From Prolixibacteraceae bacterium (lineage in GTDB: Bacteria > Bacteroidota > Bacteroidia > Bacteroidales > Prolixibacteraceae): 11,121 nt of DNA. The notes beneath the pieces are model-generated. The model had not been told where the DNA came from. It worked only from the letters and a program-made list of their open reading frames with translations, and did not search any database. The stretch lies in assembly GCA_016788685.1 (NCBI GenBank), contig JAEUSS010000359.1, positions 1 to 11,121 of the forward strand. Direction: 5' to 3'. Shown here piece by piece: positions 1-6,622 of the stretch (position 1 is its first letter; each line of letters opens with the position of its first letter). The translations under genes were made by a program, and so were the position numbers.

Positions 1-76
1 CCAATCGGTTGCAAAACTTGAAATCATTAGTACCAAAGATGAGAAAACCAAAATAAAGATCGAATTAAAAAAATAA
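1..76 (+). CDS. C-terminal end of an upstream gene (partial)
   Basis: The frame beginning at base 2 is open for 24 codons and ends in TAA at 74-76. The peptide is rich in Lys, Glu and Ile and alternates charged and hydrophobic residues (it ends KIKIELKK), as a final beta-strand would. Stop-free frames of this length occur by chance, but the position, the direction matching the next gene and the 66-bp gap to it fit the tail of a real upstream gene. The function cannot be told. Confidence 0.55.
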   Translation, partial: QSVAKLEIISTKDEKTKIKIELKK

Positions 77-142
77 ACCCGAACGCCTGACCAATTGCGA
101 ATGGCGTAGCGGAAAACAATACCCGACTAAACCGTAACACAA

Positions 143-712
143 ATGATGAAAAAAATCCTGATTGTACTGATCGCAGTTCTGGCCTCCAATCTTTCAGAAG
201 CACAATTTATTAAGTACAGAGCAATCAATGCTCAAATCGGATATGGTATGAGTTCGCCCTATTACAGTGATGAAGAAATTGGCAACGGAGGCTTTTTCAT
301 GCAAGGAGAATATGTACTGAACGTTGCTTCCTGGTTTGAATTCAGGCCATACGCAGGTTTAATCCTGACCAGTTCGAACGGGGAAGATATGAACAACAAT
401 CCGACTAATGAAAAAGCCGAATCGAAAGCTCTGTTGATTGGAGGAAAAGCAAGAGTCAGAGCGCCAATTCCATGGGTTGCACCATACATTGAAATTGGTA
501 TTGGCGGATCAATAGGGAAATTCGAAACGTTTACCACTTATACCAATATCAACAGAAGCGGATTTATCGGGCACATACCCTTCTCTTTAGGATTGGAGCT
601 GGGACGTCAGAACGATGTTGATTTAAGTTTTCGCTATTATTTTCAGCCGGCCGCCGAACAGTTTGCCGGAGCATTTGCGCTCGGAATCACGTTTCCTTTG
701 AGAAACAAATAA
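143..712 (+). CDS. Small outer-membrane beta-barrel protein
   Basis: The 189-residue product begins with a signal peptide: MMKK, a hydrophobic stretch at about 5-16, and a likely cleavage after SEA (residues 18-20). The mature part alternates polar and aromatic/hydrophobic residues in short strands separated by Gly/Asn-rich turns (GYGMSS, GNGGFFMQGEY, YAGLILTSSNG, LSFRYYFQP, FALGITFPL). That is the pattern of 8-stranded OmpW/PorT-like barrels, and the size fits. It would sit in the outer membrane; ligand and role are unknown. There are two adjacent ATG codons (143 and 146) and no clear Shine-Dalgarno, so either may be used. A second barrel gene follows 72 bp downstream in the same direction, suggesting co-transcription. 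The exact family is uncertain. Confidence 0.8.
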   Translation: MMKKILIVLIAVLASNLSEAQFIKYRAINAQIGYGMSSPYYSDEEIGNGGFFMQGEYVLNVASWFEFRPYAGLILTSSNGEDMNNNPTNEKAESKALLIGGKARVRAPIPWVAPYIEIGIGGSIGKFETFTTYTNINRSGFIGHIPFSLGLELGRQNDVDLSFRYYFQPAAEQFAGAFALGITFPLRNK

Positions 713-784
713 AATCCCCGGATAACTTGTATCCGCCAGACAGGTCATCGCAGACCAGCAACAAACAAAGAAAAACCATAACCT

Positions 785-1393
785 ATGAAAAACCTCATCG
801 CATTAGTCGCTTTTACGGGCATCCTGATGAACGGATTGGTTGCTCAAAACAAAAGTTTAAACTGGCTGGGAATAAACGCGTCGGCATCAGCCGGAGAATT
901 GATCCGATACGGCAAGGAAACCGATGGCGGAATAAGTTACAACGGCAAAATCGGATTTTTGATCGGTTTCGGGTTTACCAGAGTGATCAATGACCGTTTC
1001 GACTTTGAATCGGGAGTTGAATACTCCAGGCACTCGTTTAATTCTTCTTACATCAACGATCTGGGACAAAGCATCCGGAGTTTCAATCCGGAAAATGTTG
1101 ATTTGATTTCGGTCCCGGCAAACATCCGGATGAAGTTCAGGAAACAATTCTTTGTAACCGGTGGGATACAGTACGATCAAAGATTCAATGTACCCAATCC
1201 GGTAACCATCGACAACCAGACAGGAATCGGGCTTAACCTGAAATTTGGTAAAGAATTTAAATTATCAGGCCAACAGATTCTTTGTGTTTCTCCCGAAGTA
1301 CGGATACACAGCATCGTACCCTTTTTTCCTGAAAAAAATCAGCAAAGACTGACTGAAATCGGATTACGGCTCGGCCATAAATTCGGATTGTAG
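785..1393 (+). CDS. PorT-like outer-membrane beta-barrel protein
   Basis: This 202-residue protein has a signal peptide (MKN, then a hydrophobic core at about 4-18) that ends in the VAQ/N cleavage context common in Bacteroidota. The rest resembles the PorT-type 'outer membrane protein beta-barrel' fold: the strand IGFLIGFGFTRVINDRFDFESGVEYS early on, a central stretch with LISVPANIRMKF (the 'YLEIPLLLK' position of this family), and a closing strand GLRLGHKFGL. It is expected in the outer membrane. PorT relatives include a gliding/type IX secretion accessory, but most family members have no known role and nothing here points to secretion. It lies between another barrel gene and a lipoprotein gene, all on the plus strand. 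Confidence 0.8.
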   Translation: MKNLIALVAFTGILMNGLVAQNKSLNWLGINASASAGELIRYGKETDGGISYNGKIGFLIGFGFTRVINDRFDFESGVEYSRHSFNSSYINDLGQSIRSFNPENVDLISVPANIRMKFRKQFFVTGGIQYDQRFNVPNPVTIDNQTGIGLNLKFGKEFKLSGQQILCVSPEVRIHSIVPFFPEKNQQRLTEIGLRLGHKFGL

Positions 1394-1485
1394 AAAACCT
1401 ACCGGGCAGCGACGGGCAAAGAAAACGCAATTGCCTGTATAACCGGATGAAACCACAACAACTTCTGCAAATTAAACCATACACC

Positions 1486-1911
1486 ATGAATCAACTGAAA
1501 CACATTGCAGCAATTGCCTTATTATTTCTGATGACGTGCTGCATCAATCAGGGATCAGAGAAAAGCAGCGGCAAAAAATACACAACTGCAGAGCTGATCG
1601 GGAAATGGAAACTGATCAGTTTAGACGAATCAGGCCATACCTCCCTGCCGAACATCGGTTTTATCCAACTGCTCAACGACAGCGCTGCCGAAATCCAGAT
1701 GCAAGACTCAACTGGCGTAAGAAAAGTATCGGGGAAATGGCAAAACGGATTTAAAAAGGAAATAAAATCGCCGGACGTGAAATTTGAATCAGACATTAAA
1801 ATATCGTTTCGCCCGGCCCTTAACGAGTCCGTCGTTATCTTGCTTCAATTAAGCGAAGAAAACGGCAAGACCGTCATGACATCGAACAACTACAAATTTG
1901 AAAAGGAATAA
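1486..1911 (+). CDS. Lipocalin-like lipoprotein
   Basis: Starting at the ATG at 1486 gives 141 residues with a typical lipoprotein signal: Lys at position 5, a hydrophobic core at 7-16, and an LMTC lipobox making Cys18 the probable lipidated residue. An in-frame ATG at 1447 would add 13 polar residues ahead of the signal and is less likely. The mature part has GKWKL at 39-43 and a second SGKW at 82-85. The Gly-x-Trp pattern after a short linker is typical of the small lipocalin-like domains common in Bacteroidota, which are beta-barrel proteins thought to bind hydrophobic ligands or to act structurally. Ligand and role are unknown. The gene ends 62 bp from a convergent gene. Confidence 0.72.
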   Translation: MNQLKHIAAIALLFLMTCCINQGSEKSSGKKYTTAELIGKWKLISLDESGHTSLPNIGFIQLLNDSAAEIQMQDSTGVRKVSGKWQNGFKKEIKSPDVKFESDIKISFRPALNESVVILLQLSEENGKTVMTSNNYKFEKE

Positions 1912-1935
1912 AACTCCGGCCTGCAACAGCAATAC

Positions 1936-1958
1936 GGGTTTAATTCCGGCGTAAACCC
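1936..1958. terminator. Short hairpin between convergent genes
   Basis: GGGTTTA (1936-1942) and TAAACCC (1952-1958) form a perfect 7-bp stem with a 9-nt loop in the 62-bp gap between two convergent genes. There is no T-run on either side, so it is at best a weak bidirectional terminator; position is the main argument. Confidence 0.35.
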
Positions 1959-1973
1959 CTGCCTTCCCGATGC

Positions 1974-3347
1974 TTATTGAATGGCAGCCAGGATGTCACC
2001 CAGCAGTTTGTTAAAATCCATCACCCGATCGGGCTTTGGCGAATAACCAAGCACCACAACCACCAGCTCTTTGGATGGAATAATAAATATTTGCTGCCCG
2101 TCGTGGCCGTTACACGAGTACATATCCTCCGGAACGTCCGGATATTTCCCGTCGCGGTTCAGCCAGAACAACGAACCGTATTTTCCTTTGCTGTCCGAAG
2201 CCGGATTTGTGGTATAACTCACCCACCCTTCGGGCAAAATCCGTTCGCCGTTAAATATTCCGTCCTGAAGATAAAGCAAACCATAACGGGCATAGTCGCG
2301 GGCGGTAGCATACAGGTACGACGAACCCACCTGAGTTCCCGAAGCATCCACTTCGAAGACGGCATCGGGCATTCCGATCCGGTTAAAAAGCCGGGTTTGC
2401 GCAAAACGGTAGTAATCCGCGTCATTGCCGATGGTTTTCCGCATCAGGTAGTTCACCACATTAACCGATCCCGACGAATAATACCAATGAGTTCCCGCCG
2501 GATGATCCAAAGGCTGACTGAATGCAAAACGGGCAAAGTCGTTTTCGTCATACAACATCAAAGTTACATCCGAACGGTTTCCGTAATCCTCGTTCCAGCG
2601 CAGGCCGCTCTGCATTTGCATCAGGTCATTGATCGTTATGGTCCGCCGTTCGTCGTTTTTCCATTCCTGAAGGTCAACCGGCTGGTTGATGTCCCACCTG
2701 TTCTCTTTAACCATGATTCCGGCGAGCGTATTGGTAACGCTTTTGGCCATCGACCAGCTTAAAAAGCGGGTTTTCGCGCTGAATTCAGGCTGATAAGCCT
2801 CGGCAACCGGAACTCCGCGGTGCAGCACCAGAAACGCAAAGGCATGACCACCATATCCGTCGTCGTCCATCAGCTTTTCAGTAATTGCGTCAAGCTCATC
2901 TTGATCCGTATTGGCAGCCGATTCGGGCATTACATCGCCCAAGGGCCACGCAACGGTATCCTGACGGTATGTTTCCGGAATAACCGGAAATTGAATCTTC
3001 CGGAGCTGAGCCTCATCGGTGCCGCGCAGCAAAGTAGCGCCAAAACCTTTGCGGTAAATGGCTTTCGACTTTCCCCACAAAAACGTACTGGTTACACTCG
3101 AATCCTGAAAATCGACGGTATTCGTGGTGTATCTAATGAATGAAAAGTGAAGATCCATGGCTTCCACCTCGGCTTGCTCCCTTCCCGACACAAAAACCGC
3201 CGAACACAGATATTTGGCCGGATAACCGGTAATGATGGGCAGTAACGAATGAATGTAAAAAACACCGCAGGCCAGCGCGGCCAGCAAAATACCCGCAACC
3301 ACCTGTATAATTCGTTTGTTCCGTTTCCCCGATGCTGATGTTGCCAT
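1974..3347 (-). CDS. Membrane-anchored serine hydrolase, beta-lactamase/NylB-like family
   Basis: From the ATG at 3345-3347 the product is 457 residues: a basic N-terminus (GKRNKR), one membrane helix at about 15-33, a 120-residue linker, then a penicillin-binding-protein/class C beta-lactamase fold. Visible active-site motifs are SMAK (Ser199, Lys202, the SxxK pair) in a WSMAKSVTN context, Tyr290-Ser-Ser-Gly (the YxN position, with Ser in place of Asn) and His415-Asp-Gly (the KTG-like third box). The WSMAKS context and YSS resemble 6-aminohexanoate-dimer hydrolase and EstB-type esterases more than true beta-lactamases, so it probably cleaves an amide or ester in the periplasm; the substrate is unknown. 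An in-frame ATG at 3390-3392 would add 15 hydrophobic residues. It is a single gene, convergent with the envelope genes and divergent from the next one. Confidence 0.85.
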   Translation of the reverse strand: MATSASGKRNKRIIQVVAGILLAALACGVFYIHSLLPIITGYPAKYLCSAVFVSGREQAEVEAMDLHFSFIRYTTNTVDFQDSSVTSTFLWGKSKAIYRKGFGATLLRGTDEAQLRKIQFPVIPETYRQDTVAWPLGDVMPESAANTDQDELDAITEKLMDDDGYGGHAFAFLVLHRGVPVAEAYQPEFSAKTRFLSWSMAKSVTNTLAGIMVKENRWDINQPVDLQEWKNDERRTITINDLMQMQSGLRWNEDYGNRSDVTLMLYDENDFARFAFSQPLDHPAGTHWYYSSGSVNVVNYLMRKTIGNDADYYRFAQTRLFNRIGMPDAVFEVDASGTQVGSSYLYATARDYARYGLLYLQDGIFNGERILPEGWVSYTTNPASDSKGKYGSLFWLNRDGKYPDVPEDMYSCNGHDGQQIFIIPSKELVVVVLGYSPKPDRVMDFNKLLGDILAAIQ

Positions 3348-3542
3348 AACCGATTGTTTAAAGATGAAAAATAACCCGGTTAAGTTAAGCATTCCGTCTC
3401 AAAAAACGGTAAGCTGGCCGGGATACGGCCGGATTTTCCCCGGCGCACACACCCCCGTGAGCCTGCAAACTGATTTTCGCTTTCCTTATTTTGCAGCACG
3501 ATTATTGTTTAACTCTGTTAAATCCCGTTAACGAATGTTATG

Positions 3543-3576
3543 TTGACGCATTATTAATCGTATTTTTCTATTTTTG
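3543..3576 (+). promoter_or_regulatory. Probable Bacteroidota-type promoter
   Basis: TATTTTTG at 3569-3576 matches the Bacteroidota -7 consensus TAnnTTTG exactly. A TTG at 3543-3545 lies in the -33 region, but the 23-nt gap is longer than the usual 19-21, so the upstream half is weak. The ATG of the next gene is 21 nt downstream, which allows a short leader. This also argues against the upstream in-frame TTG at 3574, which lies inside the -7 box. Confidence 0.5.
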
Positions 3577-3597
3577 CCTGAACGGCATAACAAACCC

Positions 3598-4455
3598 ATG
3601 AGATACAGAAAACTGGTGATCCGTGTAAAGCATAAAGTTAAAAGCCTGAAGTCGGACGCTCCGCAAAACCGGAGTCGCCGGACAATTTGGTACCGTCAGC
3701 TTTTGAGCGGAACAGTACTTGCCTTGTTACTGTTCGTATGGGCAGGTACTTCTCAGCTTTTTGCCCAGGAAGAAGAAGATATTGACCCGATGCCCGTCAG
3801 GTTAAAGGCCCAGGTGCTGAATCTGGACGATGAAATGCCCGTGCCTTTCGCCTTTGTGCTGAATCACCGCACCCACAGCGGTGTAACGACCGACGAGCAG
3901 GGCCGTTTTACCATGGACATGCTCAACATCGACAGTTTATCCATCTCTTCGCTCGGTTTTTCGAAAACCACCGTCCGCATACCGGCCAATTACAACGAAA
4001 TGAACGTGCTGCTTCTTTACGCAAAGCCCGTCCGGTTTGCCATTCCTGAAGTGAAAGTTCAGGGCGAACAAAAGAAGGTGAACATGGACGGGGTTCCTCC
4101 GGCAAAAAAAATCGACATTGATCCCCAGTTGCGCGGAGATGCCTACAACGAAAAACCTCCGGTCATTGCGGCGCTGTTTAATCCGGTTAGTTTCCTGCAA
4201 TACCACACCAGCAAACGCGAACGCGAAAAACGCGAAACCCGTAAGGCCATCCTTTCTGACAAACAATGGGACATCCTTTCGAAATATTACACCAAAGAGC
4301 TGGTTATGGAACTGACCGGGCTGAGCGACACGGAAGCCGACAAATTAATGATCTACATCAACAGCAAAGGCCTGTTGAGTTACATGTCAACCGAATACGA
4401 TGTCCGTACGACCATTAAGGAACAGTTTAAAATCTACCGGCAGGAAGGACGCTAA
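3598..4455 (+). CDS. Secreted carboxypeptidase-regulatory-like domain protein
   Basis: The product from the ATG at 3598 is 285 residues. A long basic N-terminus (1-33) precedes a hydrophobic segment at about 35-55 ending SQLFAQ/EEE, a signal peptide or anchor. Residues about 66-140 match the CarboxypepD_reg-like beta-sandwich common in Bacteroidota: a first strand VRLKAQVLN, PVPFAFVLN, GVTTDEQGRF, a SISSLGF strand and a closing VLLLY. The C-terminal half is helical and charged, with NPVSFLQYHTSKREREKRE at about 195-213, a context I associate with this group of periplasmic proteins. There is no TonB plug or barrel, so this is the short stand-alone form and not a SusC-type transporter. The role is unknown; it is probably periplasmic. 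A frame starting at TTG 3574 is open but overlaps the -7 box. Confidence 0.78.
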   Translation: MRYRKLVIRVKHKVKSLKSDAPQNRSRRTIWYRQLLSGTVLALLLFVWAGTSQLFAQEEEDIDPMPVRLKAQVLNLDDEMPVPFAFVLNHRTHSGVTTDEQGRFTMDMLNIDSLSISSLGFSKTTVRIPANYNEMNVLLLYAKPVRFAIPEVKVQGEQKKVNMDGVPPAKKIDIDPQLRGDAYNEKPPVIAALFNPVSFLQYHTSKREREKRETRKAILSDKQWDILSKYYTKELVMELTGLSDTEADKLMIYINSKGLLSYMSTEYDVRTTIKEQFKIYRQEGR

Positions 4456-4504
4456 ATAAAAACTTCGGTAAAAATTACGACATTTGTGCATTCATTCTGC
4501 GAAC

Positions 4505-4545
4505 TCAGGGCAAAACGCATCCGTTTTTTGCCGGCAAAGCCCTGA
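4505..4545 (+). promoter_or_regulatory. Nested inverted repeats in the leader of the pseudouridine synthase gene
   Basis: TCAGGGC (4505-4511) pairs perfectly with GCCCTGA (4539-4545). Inside it, AAAACG (4512-4517) pairs with CGTTTT (4522-4527). A separate perfect 12-bp palindrome, TTTGCCGGCAAA (4527-4538), overlaps the inner stem by one base. The element lies 50 nt after one stop codon and 36 nt before a TTG start. It could be a terminator for the upstream gene, a leader structure or an operator; the sequence does not decide. Confidence 0.4.
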
Positions 4546-4581
4546 TTCCGGAATTTAAACCACAACATAAGAATTTACACA

Positions 4582-5361
4582 TTGAAAGAACTTTCAAGAA
4601 AAAAGATTATCCTCCGGAAAAAGGAGCAAACGGCCAATGAACCTGCCGGTGACGGATTGATTCGCCTGAATAAATTTATCTCCAATTCAGGAGTATGCTC
4701 GCGCCGTGAAGCAGACAAAATCATCAGCGACGGATTGGTGACCATCAACGGCGAAGTAGTTACCGAACTGGGACGAAAAGTATCGCTGGATGACGATGTC
4801 CGTTTCGACGGGAAAAGACTGAACCCCGAACGCAAAGTATATCTGCTTCTGAACAAACCCCGCGGATTTGTCACCACACTGGACGATCCGCATGCCGAAC
4901 GAACCGTGATGCAACTGGTGCAAAACGCCTGCTCCGAGCGCATTTATCCGGTCGGACGGCTGGATATGCAAACCACCGGAGTTTTACTGTTTACCAACGA
5001 TGGCGAACTGGCAAAAAAACTGACACATCCGAGCTTCGAAAAGAAAAAAGTTTACCATGTTCAGCTCGACAAAGATTTTCTTCCGGAAGATCTGGTTGCA
5101 CTCCAGAAAGGAATTGAACTGGAAGACGGCTTTATTGCCGCCGACGATATCGGAATGATTGATCCGCAGGACGGACGCCAGGTCGGTATCGAAATTCATT
5201 CAGGAAAAAACCGGATTGTACGCCGCATTTTTAATCATTTGGGTTATAACGTTGAAAAACTTGACCGGGTGCTTTTTGCCGGACTGACCAAAAAAGATTT
5301 GCCGCGCGGACGCTATCGTTTTTTGACTCAGCAGGAAATTAACTTTCTTAAAATGAGTTGA
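4582..5361 (+). CDS. rRNA pseudouridine synthase, RsuA/RluB family
   Basis: This 259-residue enzyme isomerises a uridine in ribosomal RNA to pseudouridine. An S4 RNA-binding domain covers about 26-75 (IRLNKFISNSGVCSRREADKI, then VTINGEVV), followed by the RsuA/RluB catalytic domain: LLNKPRGFVTT at 89-99, the signature VGRLDMQTTGVLLFTNDG at 124-141 with the catalytic Asp128, KVYHVQLD, and the GKNRIVRRIF helix near 207-218. Presence of the S4 domain and a compact length fit the single RluB-like enzyme of Bacteroidota (23S rRNA target by homology). The 15 N-terminal residues are Lys/Arg-rich. Start: the frame is open upstream to 4546 with no ATG or GTG, so TTG at 4582 is the best start. It is a housekeeping gene. 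Confidence 0.93.
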   Translation: MKELSRKKIILRKKEQTANEPAGDGLIRLNKFISNSGVCSRREADKIISDGLVTINGEVVTELGRKVSLDDDVRFDGKRLNPERKVYLLLNKPRGFVTTLDDPHAERTVMQLVQNACSERIYPVGRLDMQTTGVLLFTNDGELAKKLTHPSFEKKKVYHVQLDKDFLPEDLVALQKGIELEDGFIAADDIGMIDPQDGRQVGIEIHSGKNRIVRRIFNHLGYNVEKLDRVLFAGLTKKDLPRGRYRFLTQQEINFLKMS

Positions 5362-5399
5362 TGTAATAAAATTCACTTTCGCAGACTAATAAGCCACAA

Positions 5400-5888
5400 T
5401 TGGAAAAAGAGTTTTTACAAATAATTACCGATAATCAGGGGATCATTCACAAGGTCTGCTCCATCTATTGTGATTTGGAAGAAGACCGCCGTGATTTGTT
5501 CCAGGAAATTGTCGCCCAATTGTGGAAGTCGTACCCTTCGTTTCGCAGCGAATCCAAATTTTCGACCTGGATGTACCGGGTTGCCCTGAACACGGCGATA
5601 ACGAGCTTTAAAAAAGACAAGCGGCAACCCGACAAATCGGGCATTTCGTACGAAAATCTGCAACTGGCCGAAGAAATGTACGACACCCGGACCGAAGAAC
5701 AGATCAGGATGCTCAACGGAGCAGTGGCTCAGCTGACCGGAATCGAAAAATCGATTATCCTGCTGTTCCTTGAAGATAAAAAATACGAAGAGATAGCCGA
5801 AATTACCGGCATCACCCAAAATTATGTGCGGGTAAAAATGAACAGGATCAAGAAAAAGTTGAAGTTGTTAATGAATACGGAAGAGTAG
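5400..5888 (+). CDS. RNA polymerase sigma factor, ECF type (sigma-70 family)
   Basis: The 162-residue protein has the two domains of an ECF sigma factor. Region 2 lies at about 10-75: DLFQEIVAQLWKSYPSF binds core polymerase and the FSTWMYRVALNTAI stretch reads the -10 element. Region 4 lies at about 105-156, with LEDKKYEEIAEITGITQNYVRVKMNRIKKKLK as the helix-turn-helix for the -35 element. Size is normal for the group. There is no in-frame ATG or GTG between the upstream stop (5367-5369) and region 2; TTG at 5400 is the only good start. The stop codon TAG directly abuts the ATG of the next gene, so the two are surely translated together. Targets are unknown; autoregulation is common in such pairs but no promoter was recognised here. 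Confidence 0.92.
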   Translation: MEKEFLQIITDNQGIIHKVCSIYCDLEEDRRDLFQEIVAQLWKSYPSFRSESKFSTWMYRVALNTAITSFKKDKRQPDKSGISYENLQLAEEMYDTRTEEQIRMLNGAVAQLTGIEKSIILLFLEDKKYEEIAEITGITQNYVRVKMNRIKKKLKLLMNTEE

Positions 5889-6581
5889 ATGGATTTAAAG
5901 GATTTAAAATCGGCGTGGGATACATATTCTTCTCAGGAGGTGAGCAAACATCGACTAGAAAAAGAGACCATTCATGAATTACTGAAAAGCCGAACCCGGA
6001 CTCTGGTCGACCGGATCGACCGGAATATGCGCATTGGGCTGGGTGTCCTTCTGGTTTTTATTGCTTATGTGATTATCGACGATCTGTATTTATCCAAACT
6101 GCTTATTCAGGAGCCGATCAAATACCCGGGCTGGATGATTCCGATGGATATCTTCTCCAATGCACTGATTGTTACCACCTACTTGTTCTTCTTAATCCGT
6201 TACCTGAAAATCAGGCGAAACTTTTCGGTCGACCTGCAACTGAAAGACTTGCTTCGCGGCATCCTCGACACGCTGAAAACCTACCAGCGGATGTTTTATC
6301 TGGCCGTTGTAATTCTCCTGATTAACATCATCCTGAGTTTTACCGCGGGGATTTACGAGGGAATTAAATTTTCAGCCCATCCGGCAAACGGCGGAATCCA
6401 AAATCTGCCAACATCTAAAATCCTGCTGATCGTTGCCATTGGCCTGGCCATTCTGATTCCGCTGGTTGCACTTCTTTTCCTGTTTCTGCGCTGGGGATTC
6501 AACAAACTTTACGGCCGCTACCTGGTCAGGCTGAACGAAGCCCTCCGGGAACTCGACGAATCCGATAATCCTGAATCTTAA
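5889..6581 (+). CDS. Four-helix membrane protein paired with the sigma factor, candidate anti-sigma factor
   Basis: The 230-residue product opens with a soluble stretch of about 45 residues (MDLKDLKSAWDTYSSQEV, then a basic RLEKETIHELLKSRTRTLVDRIDR helix), followed by four likely membrane helices at about 47-69, 82-106, 135-156 and 177-201, and an acidic helical tail. The ATG follows the sigma-factor TAG with no gap, the layout of an ECF sigma/anti-sigma pair. The soluble N-terminus would face the cytoplasm and could bind the sigma factor. I see no zinc-binding HxxxCxxC anti-sigma motif and no FecR domain, so this is not a classical type; the assignment rests on context. Similar 'LKDLKSAW' proteins next to ECF genes are familiar in Bacteroidota and are usually left as hypothetical. 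Confidence 0.75.
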   Translation: MDLKDLKSAWDTYSSQEVSKHRLEKETIHELLKSRTRTLVDRIDRNMRIGLGVLLVFIAYVIIDDLYLSKLLIQEPIKYPGWMIPMDIFSNALIVTTYLFFLIRYLKIRRNFSVDLQLKDLLRGILDTLKTYQRMFYLAVVILLINIILSFTAGIYEGIKFSAHPANGGIQNLPTSKILLIVAIGLAILIPLVALLFLFLRWGFNKLYGRYLVRLNEALRELDESDNPES

Positions 6582-6622
6582 CCGCTGATCGGGGCCTCTT
6601 TTCCCGTTTTCTTTCAGGCCTC

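Noticed and set aside
727..993. An 88-codon plus-strand frame overlapping the second barrel gene
   Set aside because: It is very basic, overlaps the signal peptide of a better gene in another frame, and has no domain features.
1977..2762. A 261-codon plus-strand open frame opposite the serine hydrolase
   Set aside because: It is antisense to a gene with clear catalytic motifs and shows no recognisable protein features.
3403..3436. Hairpin GGCCG...CGGCC upstream of the serine hydrolase
   Set aside because: The stem is only about 5 bp in GC-rich DNA without a T-run; too short to call.
3574..3597. An extended start (TTG at 3574) for the carboxypeptidase-regulatory-like protein
   Set aside because: The TTG lies inside a perfect -7 promoter box and would precede the probable transcription start; ATG at 3598 is better.
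6582..6622. A terminator between the convergent membrane-protein and NTPase genes
   Set aside because: GGCCTCT occurs twice as a direct repeat, not inverted; no stable stem was found in the 41-bp gap.
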